Shown here one piece after another: positions 44,711 to 55,100 of a stretch of 64,000 nucleotides of DNA. The stretch is from Diphasiastrum complanatum (Eukaryota > Streptophyta > Lycopodiopsida > Lycopodiales > Lycopodiaceae), in contig CM055113.1 in NCBI GenBank assembly GCA_029204225.1, forward strand, positions 25,468,514 to 25,532,513, given 5' to 3'. Position numbers and translations under genes: made by a program. Numbering within the stretch: position 1 is the first letter of the stretch; each line of letters starts with the position of its first letter. The notes under the pieces are model-generated. The model worked only from the letters and a program-made list of their open reading frames with translations, was not told the origin of the DNA and did not search any database.

Positions 44711-47700
44711 ATGGGATTAGTGGGAGCCTACCTTCTAGAAGCTAGTCAGAGGTTAAATTCTACCAACTATGCTATTTGGAAAGTGAGTATGGTGTCACTA
44801 ATGGGTCTCCAGAATCTTTATGAGTTTCTAATAGATGATGAAGATGAACCTCTAGGTGCACAAGAATTAGTGAGATACAAGAAGAGATCTAGGCTTGCAC
44901 TTCACTGTATTAAGATGAATGTAAGCAATGATCTTTTAAGGGAAGTATCGTCATGTAAGAGTGCTAAAGAGGCTTGGGAATCTTGAAAATCTATCTATGA
45001 GTCTAGTAACACTTTGAGGGTTCTTATGCTTAGGAATCAGATTCTACAAAGCATGAAGAGGAGTGATGAGAGTGCACAGGATTATGTGCTAAGAATCAAG
45101 TCTCTCAATAGGGAGTTAGCTTCCGTTGGAGAGAAGATTCAAGATAGTGAGCTTGTTCAGATTGTCCTCAATGGTCTAGGGAGTGGCTTTACAAATTTGG
45201 TCCAAAGCTTTGAAATCCAAGACACTTTGCCTACTATAGAAAAGCTACATAGTGTATTAGTGGTTGAAGAGTGTAGGATGATGCATACCAATGCAAGAAT
45301 GAATGCTATTTCTCTACAGGATGGTGATGAGAAAGCTAATTTCTCATTCAAAGGCAAGAAGAAGACCAATGGCAAGAAGAAGGACTTCAAGGAGACCAAG
45401 GAGGAGGATGAGGCTTCAAGCTCAAACGGCAAGATCAAAGACAAGTCCAAGTACAAATGTTTTTTTTGTGGAAAGAAAAGACATTTTGCATCAGAATGTC
45501 TCAAGAAGAAGAAGGCACAAGAGGGCAAACAAAGCAACATTGCACATCAGGAGGAGGAGGAGGATGAAGAGTCGTCCATGATGGTTTCCAACAAACCACC
45601 ATCATCCAAGAGCAACACCAATGATTCTTGGTGGATTGATAGTGGGGTTAGTTCCCACATGACATATCAAAAGGACATATTCTCCACTTTACTTTCTTAC
45701 AATGATTTACATAGATCAATCTATACTGCAAGTAGTCAAGAATGTAAGATAAGTGGAATAGGAACAATTCCCTTGTATGTGGGATCATCCAAAAGGATGA
45801 ATCTTGATAATGTTTTTTATGTTCCTAAGTTAACCAAGAATTTGCTTCGTGTTGGCCACCTAATGGACAATGGCCTAGATGTACAATTTAAGCATGAAAT
45901 TTGTTCCATCCTTAGAAATGATGAATGTATAGCCAAAGGCTTTAAGCAAGGTAGATTGTTTAAGCTTGATGCTAATGTTGCAGTGGAGAGTGTTAACTTG
46001 GCAAAGGTGGAGTTATCAAAGGTGGAATTGTGGCACAAAAGGTTGGGCAACCCCAACCACAAAGCCATGGAATCTATGGTTGCAAAGGAGCTTGCAATTG
46101 GACTCCCCAAGCATTTGTGAAAGTGTGGGAAGAGATGTGAAGCATGCAGCCTCTCAAAGTCTCACAAACTACCCTTCTCAAGATCTACATCAAGATCAAA
46201 CTCTCCTCTTGAACTCATCCTTTCAGATGTTCATAGTTTTTCACATGAGTCTAATGGTGGTGCCAAGTAATATGTAATCTTCATTGATGACTATTCTACA
46301 TTTTGTTGGATGTACCTCTTGTCTAGCAAATCAATGGTGTTTGATTCTTTTGTAAAGTTCAAGACTTTGGTAGAAAATCAACTTAGTACCAATATTAAGG
46401 TATTAAGGAGTGATAATGGAGGTGAATATATCTTCAATAGGTTGATTGACTTTTGTAGTCCTAATGGCATAAAGAGAGAGTTGTCATGTCCATACACCCC
46501 TCAACAAAATGGAGTGAGTGAGAGAAGAAATAGATCTCTTTGTGAGTGTGGTAAGGCCTTAAGGCTAGATGCTTCTCTATCCAAACCATTTTGGGCTGAA
46601 GCAATAACTTGTGCTAACTACTTGTGCAATAGATTGCCAAACCAAGCCATTGGAGGAATCACACCATTTGAAGCTCTTTTTGGAGAGAAGCCCAATCTCA
46701 AGGATCTCAAAGTTTTTGGATCCACTTGCTATGTACACCAATCCTTGGATAAGAGAGGGAAGAATGATGCAACATCCATCAAAGGCATCTTTGTGGGATA
46801 TGGTGAGAATAGCAAAGGTTATAGAGTCTTCAATCCCATCACTAGCAAGGTGATAGTGAGTAGGGATATTATTTTTTATGAAGGACATGCTTGTGATTTG
46901 GATGATAATGCTACTAATCATCTTGGTGCCAAGGATAATACTAGGATGGAGGAGGAGCTTCCAAGTGAAGAAGAACTTGAGGATCCACCTCAAGATGCAA
47001 GAACTCCAAGAAGATCTACAAGGCTAGGATGGTCAAGGTGATCAAAGGGAAGGCTCATCATCTTTCACATCTTACACCCTTCTTACTTCAATGTTAGATG
47101 AGCCAACATGCTAGGAAGATGATTGTAAGTCTAAAAGTTGGATGGATGCTATGCAAGTAGAGTATGATGCTCTTATTGAGGATCATACTTGGAATCTTGT
47201 GGATCTTCCTCAAGGGAAGAAACCTCTTGATTGCAAGTGGGTATTTAGATTGAAGTATAATCAAGATGGATCTAGGCTTGTTGCCAAAGGTTTTTTACAA
47301 ACCAAAGGCATTGATTATGATGAGACTTTTGCTCCTGTGCCTAAGCTTGTTACTATCAGGTTGATCATTAGTCTTGCTACAACCTTTAATTGGGAGCTAT
47401 TCCAACTTGACTTCACAAATGCATTTCTAAATGGTTATTTGGATGAAGAGATCTACATGAGGCAACCCGAGGGCTTCATCAAGGCAAAGCATGAAGTGAA
47501 GGTGTGTTTTTTTGAAGAAGAGCCTTTATGGGCTCAAGCAAGCACCTAGAGCATGGTACTCTAGGCTAAACTCTTTTCTCATTTCCATCAATTTTGTAAT
47601 GAGTGCCTATGATCCATCATTCTATATAAGTTTTCATGATGGCATGATCATTATTCTTGTTTTGTATGTAGATGACATTATCTTGAGTGGTAATGATCTA

Positions 47701-48013
47701 GATGGAATTAGAGATGTAAAAATTGCTCTAGCAAAAGAGTTTAAGATGGTAGATCTCGGCCTATTAAGCTTCATTCTTGGAATAGAGGTTATTAGAGGAT
47801 GTGATTTTAGCTTCACTTGGTACATCCATCCTAGATAGATTTGGAATGAAGAATTTTAAAGGCATTGAGACACCAATGGAGCAACATGTAAAAGCATCTA
47901 TTGGTTGTGATGAAGCATCCTTTGAGGACATCACATTATATAGAAGGATTATTGGCTCCTTGATCTATTTAACTATAACTAAACCTGATCTTAGTTATAG
48001 TGTTGGAAAGCTA
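44711..48013 (+). pseudogene. Element D gag-pol, to mid RT/RNase H
   Basis: One frame runs from the ATG at 44711 to 47041 through three stops (44987, 46118, 46268): gag (YLLEASQRLNSTNYAIWKV, KEAWES), zinc knuckle CFFCGKKRHFASEC (Arg where Gly is usual), protease WWIDSGVSSHMT, WHKRLGNPNH, integrase core with RSDNGGEYIF and NGVSERRNRSL, where Ala to Ser precedes the Glu, and the integrase tail. 47142-47549 and 47512-47838 carry RT (DYDETFAPVPKLVTIR, DFTNAFLNGYLDEE, SLYGLKQAPRAWYS, LYVDDIILSGND) in shifting frames. The sequence ends at TKPDLSYSVGKL, before the RNase H, at a direct fusion to LTR sequence. Confidence 0.9.
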
Positions 48014-48636
48014 TTGGTTACTTGAATGGCCAAAGTGCCACTTGTACATACACACCTAAAGTAGGTTACCATGAGTCAAGAGGATTGGTTGTGTCCATTT
48101 GGTAGTGATTCCTACTTTGTAGGATCTAGACCATGATTTATGATGAGATTTGTACCTACCATGCACCTACCAAGCATGACTCTTGGATCTAGGCTAGGGT
48201 TTTCACATTAGGGCAAGAAAGTGGAGTCTACTTCCTTATTACGTGCTGGATTTTCACCTAACTTAGCAAAGGAAGTGTGTTTTACTATGTATTCCCATTC
48301 TCCATAGTGAGGAGATAGAAACTTTTTGGAGCCTCAAGGAGAAACTCGAGTTTCCTCTCATTGTATGGTAATTACTCTTGATTTCCTATGAAATCCAGCT
48401 TTGGAACTTTGTAAACACTGTCTACAGGCTGTACTACAGCCTTATTTCCAGACGTGTGGAGTTGGATTACACTAATTGATCAATGCTTTGATTGTCTCTA
48501 CTTGTTTCCTATCAAGCTGCTAAACTAGATCTTGTTTTCTGATGACTAGTTTCTAATAGATTGTTTAACAAGCATACAATCACCTTGTGGATCATTCAAA
48601 GATCCATTTACGGTCCTTAGTACTATACTTTTCACA
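48014..48636 (+). repeat. Partial 3' LTR of element D
   Basis: 623 bp matching 43456-44078 in length without net indels. Followed by the TGTCT target duplication. Confidence 0.9.
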
Positions 48637-49749
48637 TGTCTTTTGTTCAAAAGTCTGTATGGACTGAAATAGGCACCAAGGTCTTGGTATGCAAGGCTCA
48701 ATTCCTATCTCATATCACTCAGATTTTGTCTAAGTGAATATAACTCTTCTTTGTATTAGAAGTTTGTAGATAACTTTTTAATTATTCTTCTCGTCTATGT
48801 AGATGATATCATTCTTTGTGGAAACAGTGAGAAGTTAGTTGGAGAAACTAAACATGCACTTGGTACTGAGTTTAAGATGCAAGAATTAGGAGTTCTTCAC
48901 TATATTCTAGGCCTCGAAATAGATTTTTGGAAAGGTCATACATTTACAAGCCAAAGTAGATATGCACTTTCCATGCTCAAGAAATTTCATATGGAGAACT
49001 GTAAAGGCATAGATACACCTATGGAGCACATTGTAAAAGTTCCTATTAAAGATGATGAAAAATCCTCTAAGGACATCACTCTATATAGGAGTCTTATTGG
49101 CTCACTTATTTGGTTAACAGTGACTAGGCCTGATCTAAGCTTTTGTGTTCATAAGCTAAGTCAACACATGCAGGATCCAAAGTTATATCATTGGAAGTTG
49201 GCTAAAAGAGTCTTGAGGTATATATCTTCTACCTTGGATTATGGACTATACTATGAAGGAGAAGATCTGACTTTAATTGCTTTTTCAGATTCAGATTTTA
49301 CAGGAAATAGGTTGGATAGAAAATCCACAAGTGCTTACACTATATTTTTTGGAGGAAATTTAGTTTTTTGGCTATCAAAGAAGCAGACAACTATTTCCTT
49401 ATCATCTTGTGAAGTTGAATACAAATCTCTTACAGCCACAACAAAGGAGGTTTTATGGATCAAACGACTACTTTTGGAGCTAAAGTGTTATGCAGATGAA
49501 GATTTACCAATTATCAAGAATGATAACATTTATGCTCAAGCTCTTGCAAATAATCCAGTCGTTCATGCAAGGAGCAAGCATATTGAAGTGGCTCATCAAA
49601 AAGTCATTGAAAGAGAGATCTCATTGGAGCATGTTTCATCTTCAGATTGTGTTGCAGATCTTCTCACCAAGCCTCTACTCAAGAATGTCTTTATGAAGAT
49701 GAGGTCTAGCTTTGGCCTAATTTCAAAATCTATATTGATAGGAACATAA
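48637..49749 (+). pseudogene. Element C pol, RT end and RNase H, part 2
   Basis: Begins with the RT segment LFKSLYGLK, where a stop replaces Gln before APRSWYARLNSYL. The 290-codon frame 48877-49749 holds the RT C-terminus (LGVLHYILGLEIDF) and RNase H (TRPDLSFCVHKLSQ; SDSDFTGNRLDRKSTSAYT; SLSSCEVEYKSL; NDNIYAQALANNP; HARSKHIEVAH) and ends at a natural-looking stop before the purine tract. The RT YVDDIILCG motif is at about 48800. Confidence 0.9.
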
Positions 49750-49760
49750 ATTTTAAGGAG

Positions 49761-50488
49761 TGTGAAGATTATTAAAATATTATCTTTCTATCTCGAGTTT
49801 GGGGTCATGTCCATGATGATTTCCACTAGATTTCATGTTGTACATAAAAGGAGTGTGAATTGAGCACATATCCTTCTAGTGTAGTTCGGATTTGAGTTAG
49901 ATAGGTTCAATTATGATGACATGCAGATGTTTAGATAGCATGCAAGTTTTACTGTATGCATGCAAGCCACATGCAATCAATGCATGCAACATGCAAAGTA
50001 GTTTCTATGATCTACACATGTCTAGTCAATTTTATGAGTTGACATGCAGTACATGCAACATACATGCATGCAGTTACACATGTGGATCTCTAGTAGGTGA
50101 ATTAGTTCAGTTAAGTGGACTTTTTATGGAACTTCACTGTAGGAATTTGAGTCTCTCTCATGTAGGGAAAGCTGGGCGTGTTTTGCCACATTGTGAATAT
50201 TGAGATTTTGGTGTTTTGGACTCATTCTCTCTCTACACGAGTTTTCTATGTATGATTTTCTCTCTCTACCCAAGAGTAGCCTCTTTTTCCCATACAGACC
50301 ACTTACAATTATTTCTGACATTCATTTCTCGTAGTGGAGAGTTAGCTTTTTTCATCAGATGTATGCCATTGTGCTCTTGCCTTAGATTTTTCAAGCATAC
50401 TATTCTTTGATCAATCTTGTGCAATCACAACACCTCAGTAAGATCCTTTAGGGTGTGTGGTGAGTTCACACGTGCTAAAAACTTCACA
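49761..50488 (+). repeat. 3' LTR of element C
   Basis: 728 bp, TGTGAAGATTATT to AACTTCACA, followed by GTTTT at 50489-50493. Confidence 0.95.
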
Positions 50489-50493
50489 GTTTT

Positions 50494-51320
50494 TCCCCTG
50501 ATAACAGTCAGCTGTCAAGCTTAGTTAATTGTCATCCTCATTAAAGACCCTTTGACAATACATGCCCTCTACCATTCCCTCTACAATATGCATGTCCCTC
50601 AAGCATGTTTCACCATTTTCAACCATTAATAGTACTAAGTAGCACACATAATCCAATGTCTTGATGCTTGTTATTCGACCATAAATTCATTGATGATTGA
50701 AAGATAGTTTTCAAAATGAGCCGCGGGGGGGAGCGGAGTGCTTGATCCTCGGATCCGGTATTTGGCCTCAGAATAAGCCTACAAAATTTGAACTTGGTTT
50801 AGAAACATTTATAGAGATGGATATAGAGAGATTCATAAATCCACTAGAAGGTCTCAGAACAAACATCAGAATACTGAAGATAATTTGAAGGGTATACCGA
50901 GGTTGACGTTGGTATAAGCCTACCAAATTTGCACTTGTTTTTGAGACATTTATAGAGAGGGTTATAAAGAGGGTCCAGGTGGCTAGAGGCATTCCAGAAC
51001 ACTCTGCTAACCGAGAGGAATAATGAGACTGATGAAAAAAAGGCCCCTCGATATAAACCACGATATAAAATAGAATATAAACTCACTTTTGGAATTTGTT
51101 ACCTATCAACACATTGACTTCCATTTTACATCACCTTTGGTTGCCATATGCACAAGTGAATAAAGAAATTTATGTAACACAAAAAAATGATGATCACAAA
51201 TTGTGAACTCACATGCATCGATTTCTTGTTTGATGTCAACTAGTCAATTAATAAAGTGTAATTGCATATGTGAGCAATATGATTAATATTACAATGAATT
51301 GAAATACATCGTATTGTCTC
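50494..51320. other. Rest of the chromovirus LTR, then unassigned sequence with a degenerate repeat
   Basis: The chromovirus LTR should continue from 50494, but its end cannot be fixed without a second copy. Within 50765-51000 a unit of about 140 bp occurs twice in diverged form (AATAAGCCTACAAAATTTG at 50773 and TATAAGCCTACCAAATTTG at 50914, each followed by AGACATTTATAGAGA-like text). No gene seen. Confidence 0.45.
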
Positions 51321-52005
51321 TCATTCATTTGGTGGTTCATCGCGATCATTTGTCACATCATCATGCGACAAATCCGCCAAACCAAATGAGTTTATCTCTA
51401 CCCAAATATCTCCTATAGTTTCATTATTAGTAAGCTGATTTTCAAAAGCTAATGGCGACGGTGACGACGAGTGAGATCGTGAAAGTGTGTTGTGTGTCAT
51501 CGAACCATCCGACGATGATGCATCACACTCAACATCATCATTAGCTTGTGAAGCTTGCACGTGATCATCCTCCAAAATTGTATCATTGAAAACGTCATCA
51601 CGATCTTGTTCATGAGGTGCATTAGCTGGCAGTGCCATGTCCTCCATGACATCTCTATTTTCAAAAATTCTTTTACTTCGAGGAGCGACTTGAATCACGT
51701 ACCACCCCATGGGATCTGGATGATCGGGGTAAAAGACACCTGCAATTGATCAATTTCACCATAAATGTTGACTCGTGGTTAGTATCCATAGCTATGTTAT
51801 AGTTGCTTGCGTTTTACTATACACAATATACATTTTTGCAGTATACTGGAAATCAATTGATTGACAACAAAAGAGCATAGACATCTTGAAGACATAGAAG
51901 AAATGTACCTGCTCACATTGTTACGAAAAAACAAATGTGTCGCTTTGATCTGTTCAAAGCTTGGCGGAGTCAATGGCAAAATAACCACTCTCATCTTTCG
52001 TGACA
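51321..52005 (-). pseudogene. CACTA-type DUF4216 domain, C-terminal half, with intron
   Basis: On the minus strand, 52005-51910 reads DESGYFAIDSAKL, a stop, TDQSDTFVFS, a stop, and CEQ, followed by a GT donor. After a short presumed intron (about 51742-51908, ending CAG) the frame continues VFYPDHPDPMGWYVIQVAPR (51741 onward) and an open acidic tail to the stop at 51321. The order DEFGFTLVNF, DPFILASQAQQ, VFYVQDP is the DUF4216 signature of plant CACTA transposons, and 25080-25371 overlaps the first part. The C-terminal tail (GLADLSHDDVTNDRDEPPNE) is intact. Two stops in the first exon mark it as a pseudogene. Confidence 0.7.
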
Positions 52006-52049
52006 GTTGATGAGCATGTTGTTGGGGAGGTTCCTCAAGGAAAAGGAGC

Positions 52050-52690
52050 GATCATGAGAATGAGTGAGTCCTTCAGGGAGAAAGTAAATAAGTTTTGCAT
52101 TCTCAATAGCAGGAAATGCAAAAGTGGATTTTGTTATATGAAGAGGCCAAGGCTCATAGACAAACCACTACCACTTTCAAGAGAGGGCATAGAAGACAAG
52201 CATACCCACATGACCTCGTCCTTCTACCCAAGGACATGACGCTTGATTGGCTGTGTGATCCACTTAGAGAAGCCTCAGCAAACAACCAGAAAGTAATAGA
52301 GAGAGAGCGGAAATATGCAAGGGGGTGTGATTTACATGTAAGCTATGACGATTAACATTCATATGTTTATTAATACGTGCAATTTTATATATGTTTGTTG
52401 TATCCCTAACACATTTAGTTCCATTTCATTCAGTATAAAAATTACAATACACTATGGACACATGGACGACACTTTAGTACGGAGTGCATTGACAAAAATA
52501 GAAACACGTACAATTGTGGAGTCATGGCAAATTTTAGCAAACAAAGTCAAGCAAGCATGGCAGACACCAATTTACTCTCGTCTCAACTTGATTATTGTGG
52601 GACAATCAATGACATCCTTGAAGTTGGATTTAGAAAATTCAGCTTTTTCATATTTGATGTCAAATAGTTCAAAGTTATTTGCAATGGTCC
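52050..52690 (+). pseudogene. CACTA-type ORF fragment, opposite orientation
   Basis: 52050-52345 reads FREKVNKFCILNSR, then in another frame MQKWILLYEEAKAHRQ and LREASANNQKVIERERKY. This resembles the segment between DUF4218 and DUF4216 of CACTA ORFs, but only weakly. 52440-52690 reads LVRSALTKIETRTIVESWQ and, after a shift, CGTINDILEVGFRKFSFFIFDV and ICNGP, homologous to 25189-25371 and so to the N-terminal half of DUF4216. It is plus strand, whereas the C-terminal half at 51321-52005 is minus strand: together they suggest an inversion or two fragments head to head. Cut off at about 52690 by antisense R2. Confidence 0.55.
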
Positions 52691-52691
52691 C

Positions 52692-54031
52692 AATGCATCT
52701 TTCTTATCCCAAAGAAGCCCTTATAGCTAAACGATCAGCATGTATCCCACACCGGTAGCTACCCGTGCTTTACAGTCGAAGTCGAGCAGCATCCTTGTAT
52801 CAATGGTTAACCCGTACAGTTTGAATATGTCACCTGCACCCCACAAGGCACAAACCGTGCTTTCACAAACCTAATGGAGGCACGTTGTCTCATCTGTCCT
52901 ACGTGCAGATGACGTCAGGCCCAAACCGTGAGAACTGACCGTGCTTACACGTCAAGGGCAACACATTGACTCATCAAGTCCCCCGTTCTGCCGACCACCT
53001 CGACCATGGACGCACCCGTGCTTACACTATGGGCAACACCTTGCACAACGGCTGTCTAGACAAATTCCAAAAAGTGGTCCTCCCTGTGAGGCTTGCATAG
53101 CTGACCGGCTAGTTGGCTTTGATACCACATGTTGCGTTGGCATCTCAAAGGGCACTAGGTTTTGAGCGGTTTTCCCAACACGCACTTAAGTCTAACATTC
53201 ATCCATCATGCACTTACGTAAAAGCCAACTTAGAAAAGTAACAAGCTTAACCATTCAGACTTAAGAAAACTAGAATCCCAACCAACCCGAAAGCCAACTC
53301 AGAATTTGTTCCCAAAAAGTAACCAAAGGCAAAGACAAGTCACACATGAAACCCAAGGCATAGTGGTCGCCAAACTGACCAAATGGCATAATGACGAGCC
53401 ACACATCAGTGACGTGGGCCCTTAGGCGCCGACGATGCAAAAAGTTTATACTAAGGGTCCTTCCACTTGGACCAGTCCCGGAGGCAAAACCAAAATGGTA
53501 ATTATCCCCAAGGATCAACTTTATTAAATTTGCAAGAGGTTACATTCATACATAGACTGATTGGTCTCGGGGCCACCATCACGTCCTGGGCTTTGTGCCT
53601 AGCTCGTGTTGGTAGAGGGAGCTGAGACCTAGCGACTGGATTCCTGTTGGCACTGGTTGAGTTACCCAAGTTTCTGTTTGTCAGACTCCTCCTATAGTTC
53701 TGGTATGCACTTTGTCCTGGAATATAGTGTTGGTAAAGCACACTATTCTAGACTCAGTTTTTATTTTGCTGATTAAGCCTGGCAAGCCTGACAGAATCAG
53801 TCTGGCTCCCGAACATGGGTCTTGGGAGCCGTCCCAGTGGTAGAATCAACTTAGTTCCTGACTAGGCCATGACTCGAGCTCTAGAGCTAGCTCATGACTT
53901 GTGACTACTTGACTTGCTCCCCACAGGTCGCAGGCTCAGTCCTTGACTTTCCAACTTGCTCTAGGACCTTAGGGAGCATCACCTCTTAGAGTCTTATAGG
54001 GCATACTAGGTGCACCCGAGTCAGCTTTACA
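52692..54031 (-). mobile_element. R2 element 5' end, antisense (LTR, primer-binding site, leader)
   Basis: On the minus strand: LTR 54031-53130 (902 bp, TGTAAAGCTGACTCGG to CAACA), primer-binding site 53127-53115 (one mismatch), and about 420 bp of leader ending near 52692. The leader keeps the phased GTAAAGCACGG-like motifs (seen on the plus strand as CCGTGCTTTAC or CCGTGCTTACAC near 52767, 52857, 52948 and 53019). Nothing of gag remains. Confidence 0.9.
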
Positions 54032-54289
54032 ACACACGTGGAGAAAGAGGATTGGAAGTATGCAAAGAAAGAGTATCGAGATGATCTAGAACGCTTCAGA
54101 TAGCAGCGAGAGGCAACCAAAGTCTAGAGACCATGGGCGCTTCTCACTAGGGCAGTGGCGGCAAGGGATATTTTTGAGTCCAGTTTGTAAGTCTACTCTA
54201 TACCCATTGTGATATTTGACTATTGATTGTTTTTTTTTTTTTTGCTCTTGGGAGTCTTTCGTAAGACACGTTAGAATAAAATGCTCTCT
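54032..54289. other. Unassigned sequence
   Basis: Begins with a short coding-like stretch (EKEDWKYAKKEYRDDLERF on the plus strand, 54042-54100, then a stop) that I cannot assign, followed by a T-run at 54227-54243. No boundary of a known element. Confidence 0.35.
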
Positions 54290-54780
54290 TTATATGACTA
54301 CCCTCTACGGTCCACCCTCTATGGTCATCCTCTATGGTCCTCCTCTGCTGTCCTTTGCATCCTCTACGGTACTCTACGACCCTCTGCGTAATTCTAAAAC
54401 CTCTGCGGTCCTTCTGTGACCCTCTATGGTCCACCGTCGCAACAGGTAGAGCCTCTGCGGTCCCTCTGAACCTCTTCGGTCCTCCCACCGCGATGGGAGG
54501 TTCTGAGTTCTACGGTCCCTCTACGGTCCCTCTGGATCTCTACGGTCCTCCCACCACGGTGGGAAATTCTGAGTTCTACAATACTCTGTGGTCCCTAATG
54601 CAGTCCCTTTGCGGTCCTCTAAGGTCCCTCTAAGGTCCTCTACGGTCCCTCTGCGGTCCCTTTGCGGTCCTCTAAGGTCCCTCTAAGGTCCTCTACGGTC
54701 CCTCTACGATCCTCTGCGGTCCTTCTGGGGTCCCTCTGCGGTCCCTCTGGGGTCCCTTTGCGGTCCTCTGCGGTCCCTAA
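54290..54780 (+). repeat. CTCTRCGGTCC minisatellite
   Basis: Some 30 degenerate copies of a unit of 11-14 bp built on CCTCTACGGTC or CCTCTGCGGTC. Higher-order structure is visible: a 53-bp period from 54603 to about 54705, and two copies of a longer unit each containing a small palindrome (TCCCACCGCGATGGGA at 54483, TCCCACCACGGTGGGA at 54550). ORFs here are periodic artefacts. The same unit reappears at 57455-57497. Confidence 0.9.
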
Positions 54781-55100
54781 TGACAATGTTCATTTACAGA
54801 AATTCGATAATTTAGCAGTATGTGAACCACGTTTGAATTTGGTATGACATGATTGTGTACTATAAAACTCATGCATACACAAATATTAGAAAACTTTTCA
54901 TAAACATATCATAGTAGAAAACCTTTTCAAATCAATTAAAAAATATATAACATTCATAAAAAATGACACATTAATAGTAAATCTTTATTCAAACTATATT
55001 CCTTTGTTATATTGTCAAAAGTAGCGGTAACAACCCCTATTGCTTGAAGTATGAAACACTTAATTTGCCTTTACTGTTTAGGCATAACAACCAATGCAAA
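54781..55100. other. AT-rich spacer
   Basis: Between the minisatellite and the unidentified gene; would be its 3' flank. AATAAA-like sequences are common but none stands out. No coding. Confidence 0.5.

Larger units (their letters stand above)
43388..48636 (+). mobile_element. Copia element D, nested in C, internally deleted
   Basis: 5' LTR 43388-44078, primer-binding site 44079-44091, gag-pol to 48013, then directly a partial 3' LTR 48014-48636. TGTCT occurs at 43383-43387 and 48637-48641, and joining the host across D restores the C frame (KVCL...LFKSLYGLK), so this is the target duplication. The 3' LTR lacks its first 68 bp and the element lacks the RNase H and polypurine tract: one deletion removed all of these. 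The 623 bp of shared LTR differ at roughly 15 sites. Confidence 0.9.
39735..50488 (+). mobile_element. Copia element C, with element D nested inside
   Basis: 5' LTR 39735-40437, primer-binding site 40438-40449, leader, an inverted leader/gag block, then protease, integrase, RT and RNase H, a purine tract (TTTTAAGGAG) and 3' LTR 49761-50488. GTTTT flanks both ends (39730-39734 and 50489-50493). Element D (43388-48636) sits in the RT region. LTR divergence looks like about 4% in the first 230 bp, higher than for the nested D, as expected from their order of insertion. Confidence 0.95.

Noticed and set aside
54290-54780. Possible CRISPR-like array
   Set aside because: Units are degenerate and contiguous, without regular unique spacers, and the DNA is eukaryotic.
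54198-54847. ORFs over the CTCTRCGGTCC repeat
   Set aside because: Periodic translations of a minisatellite with no conserved content.
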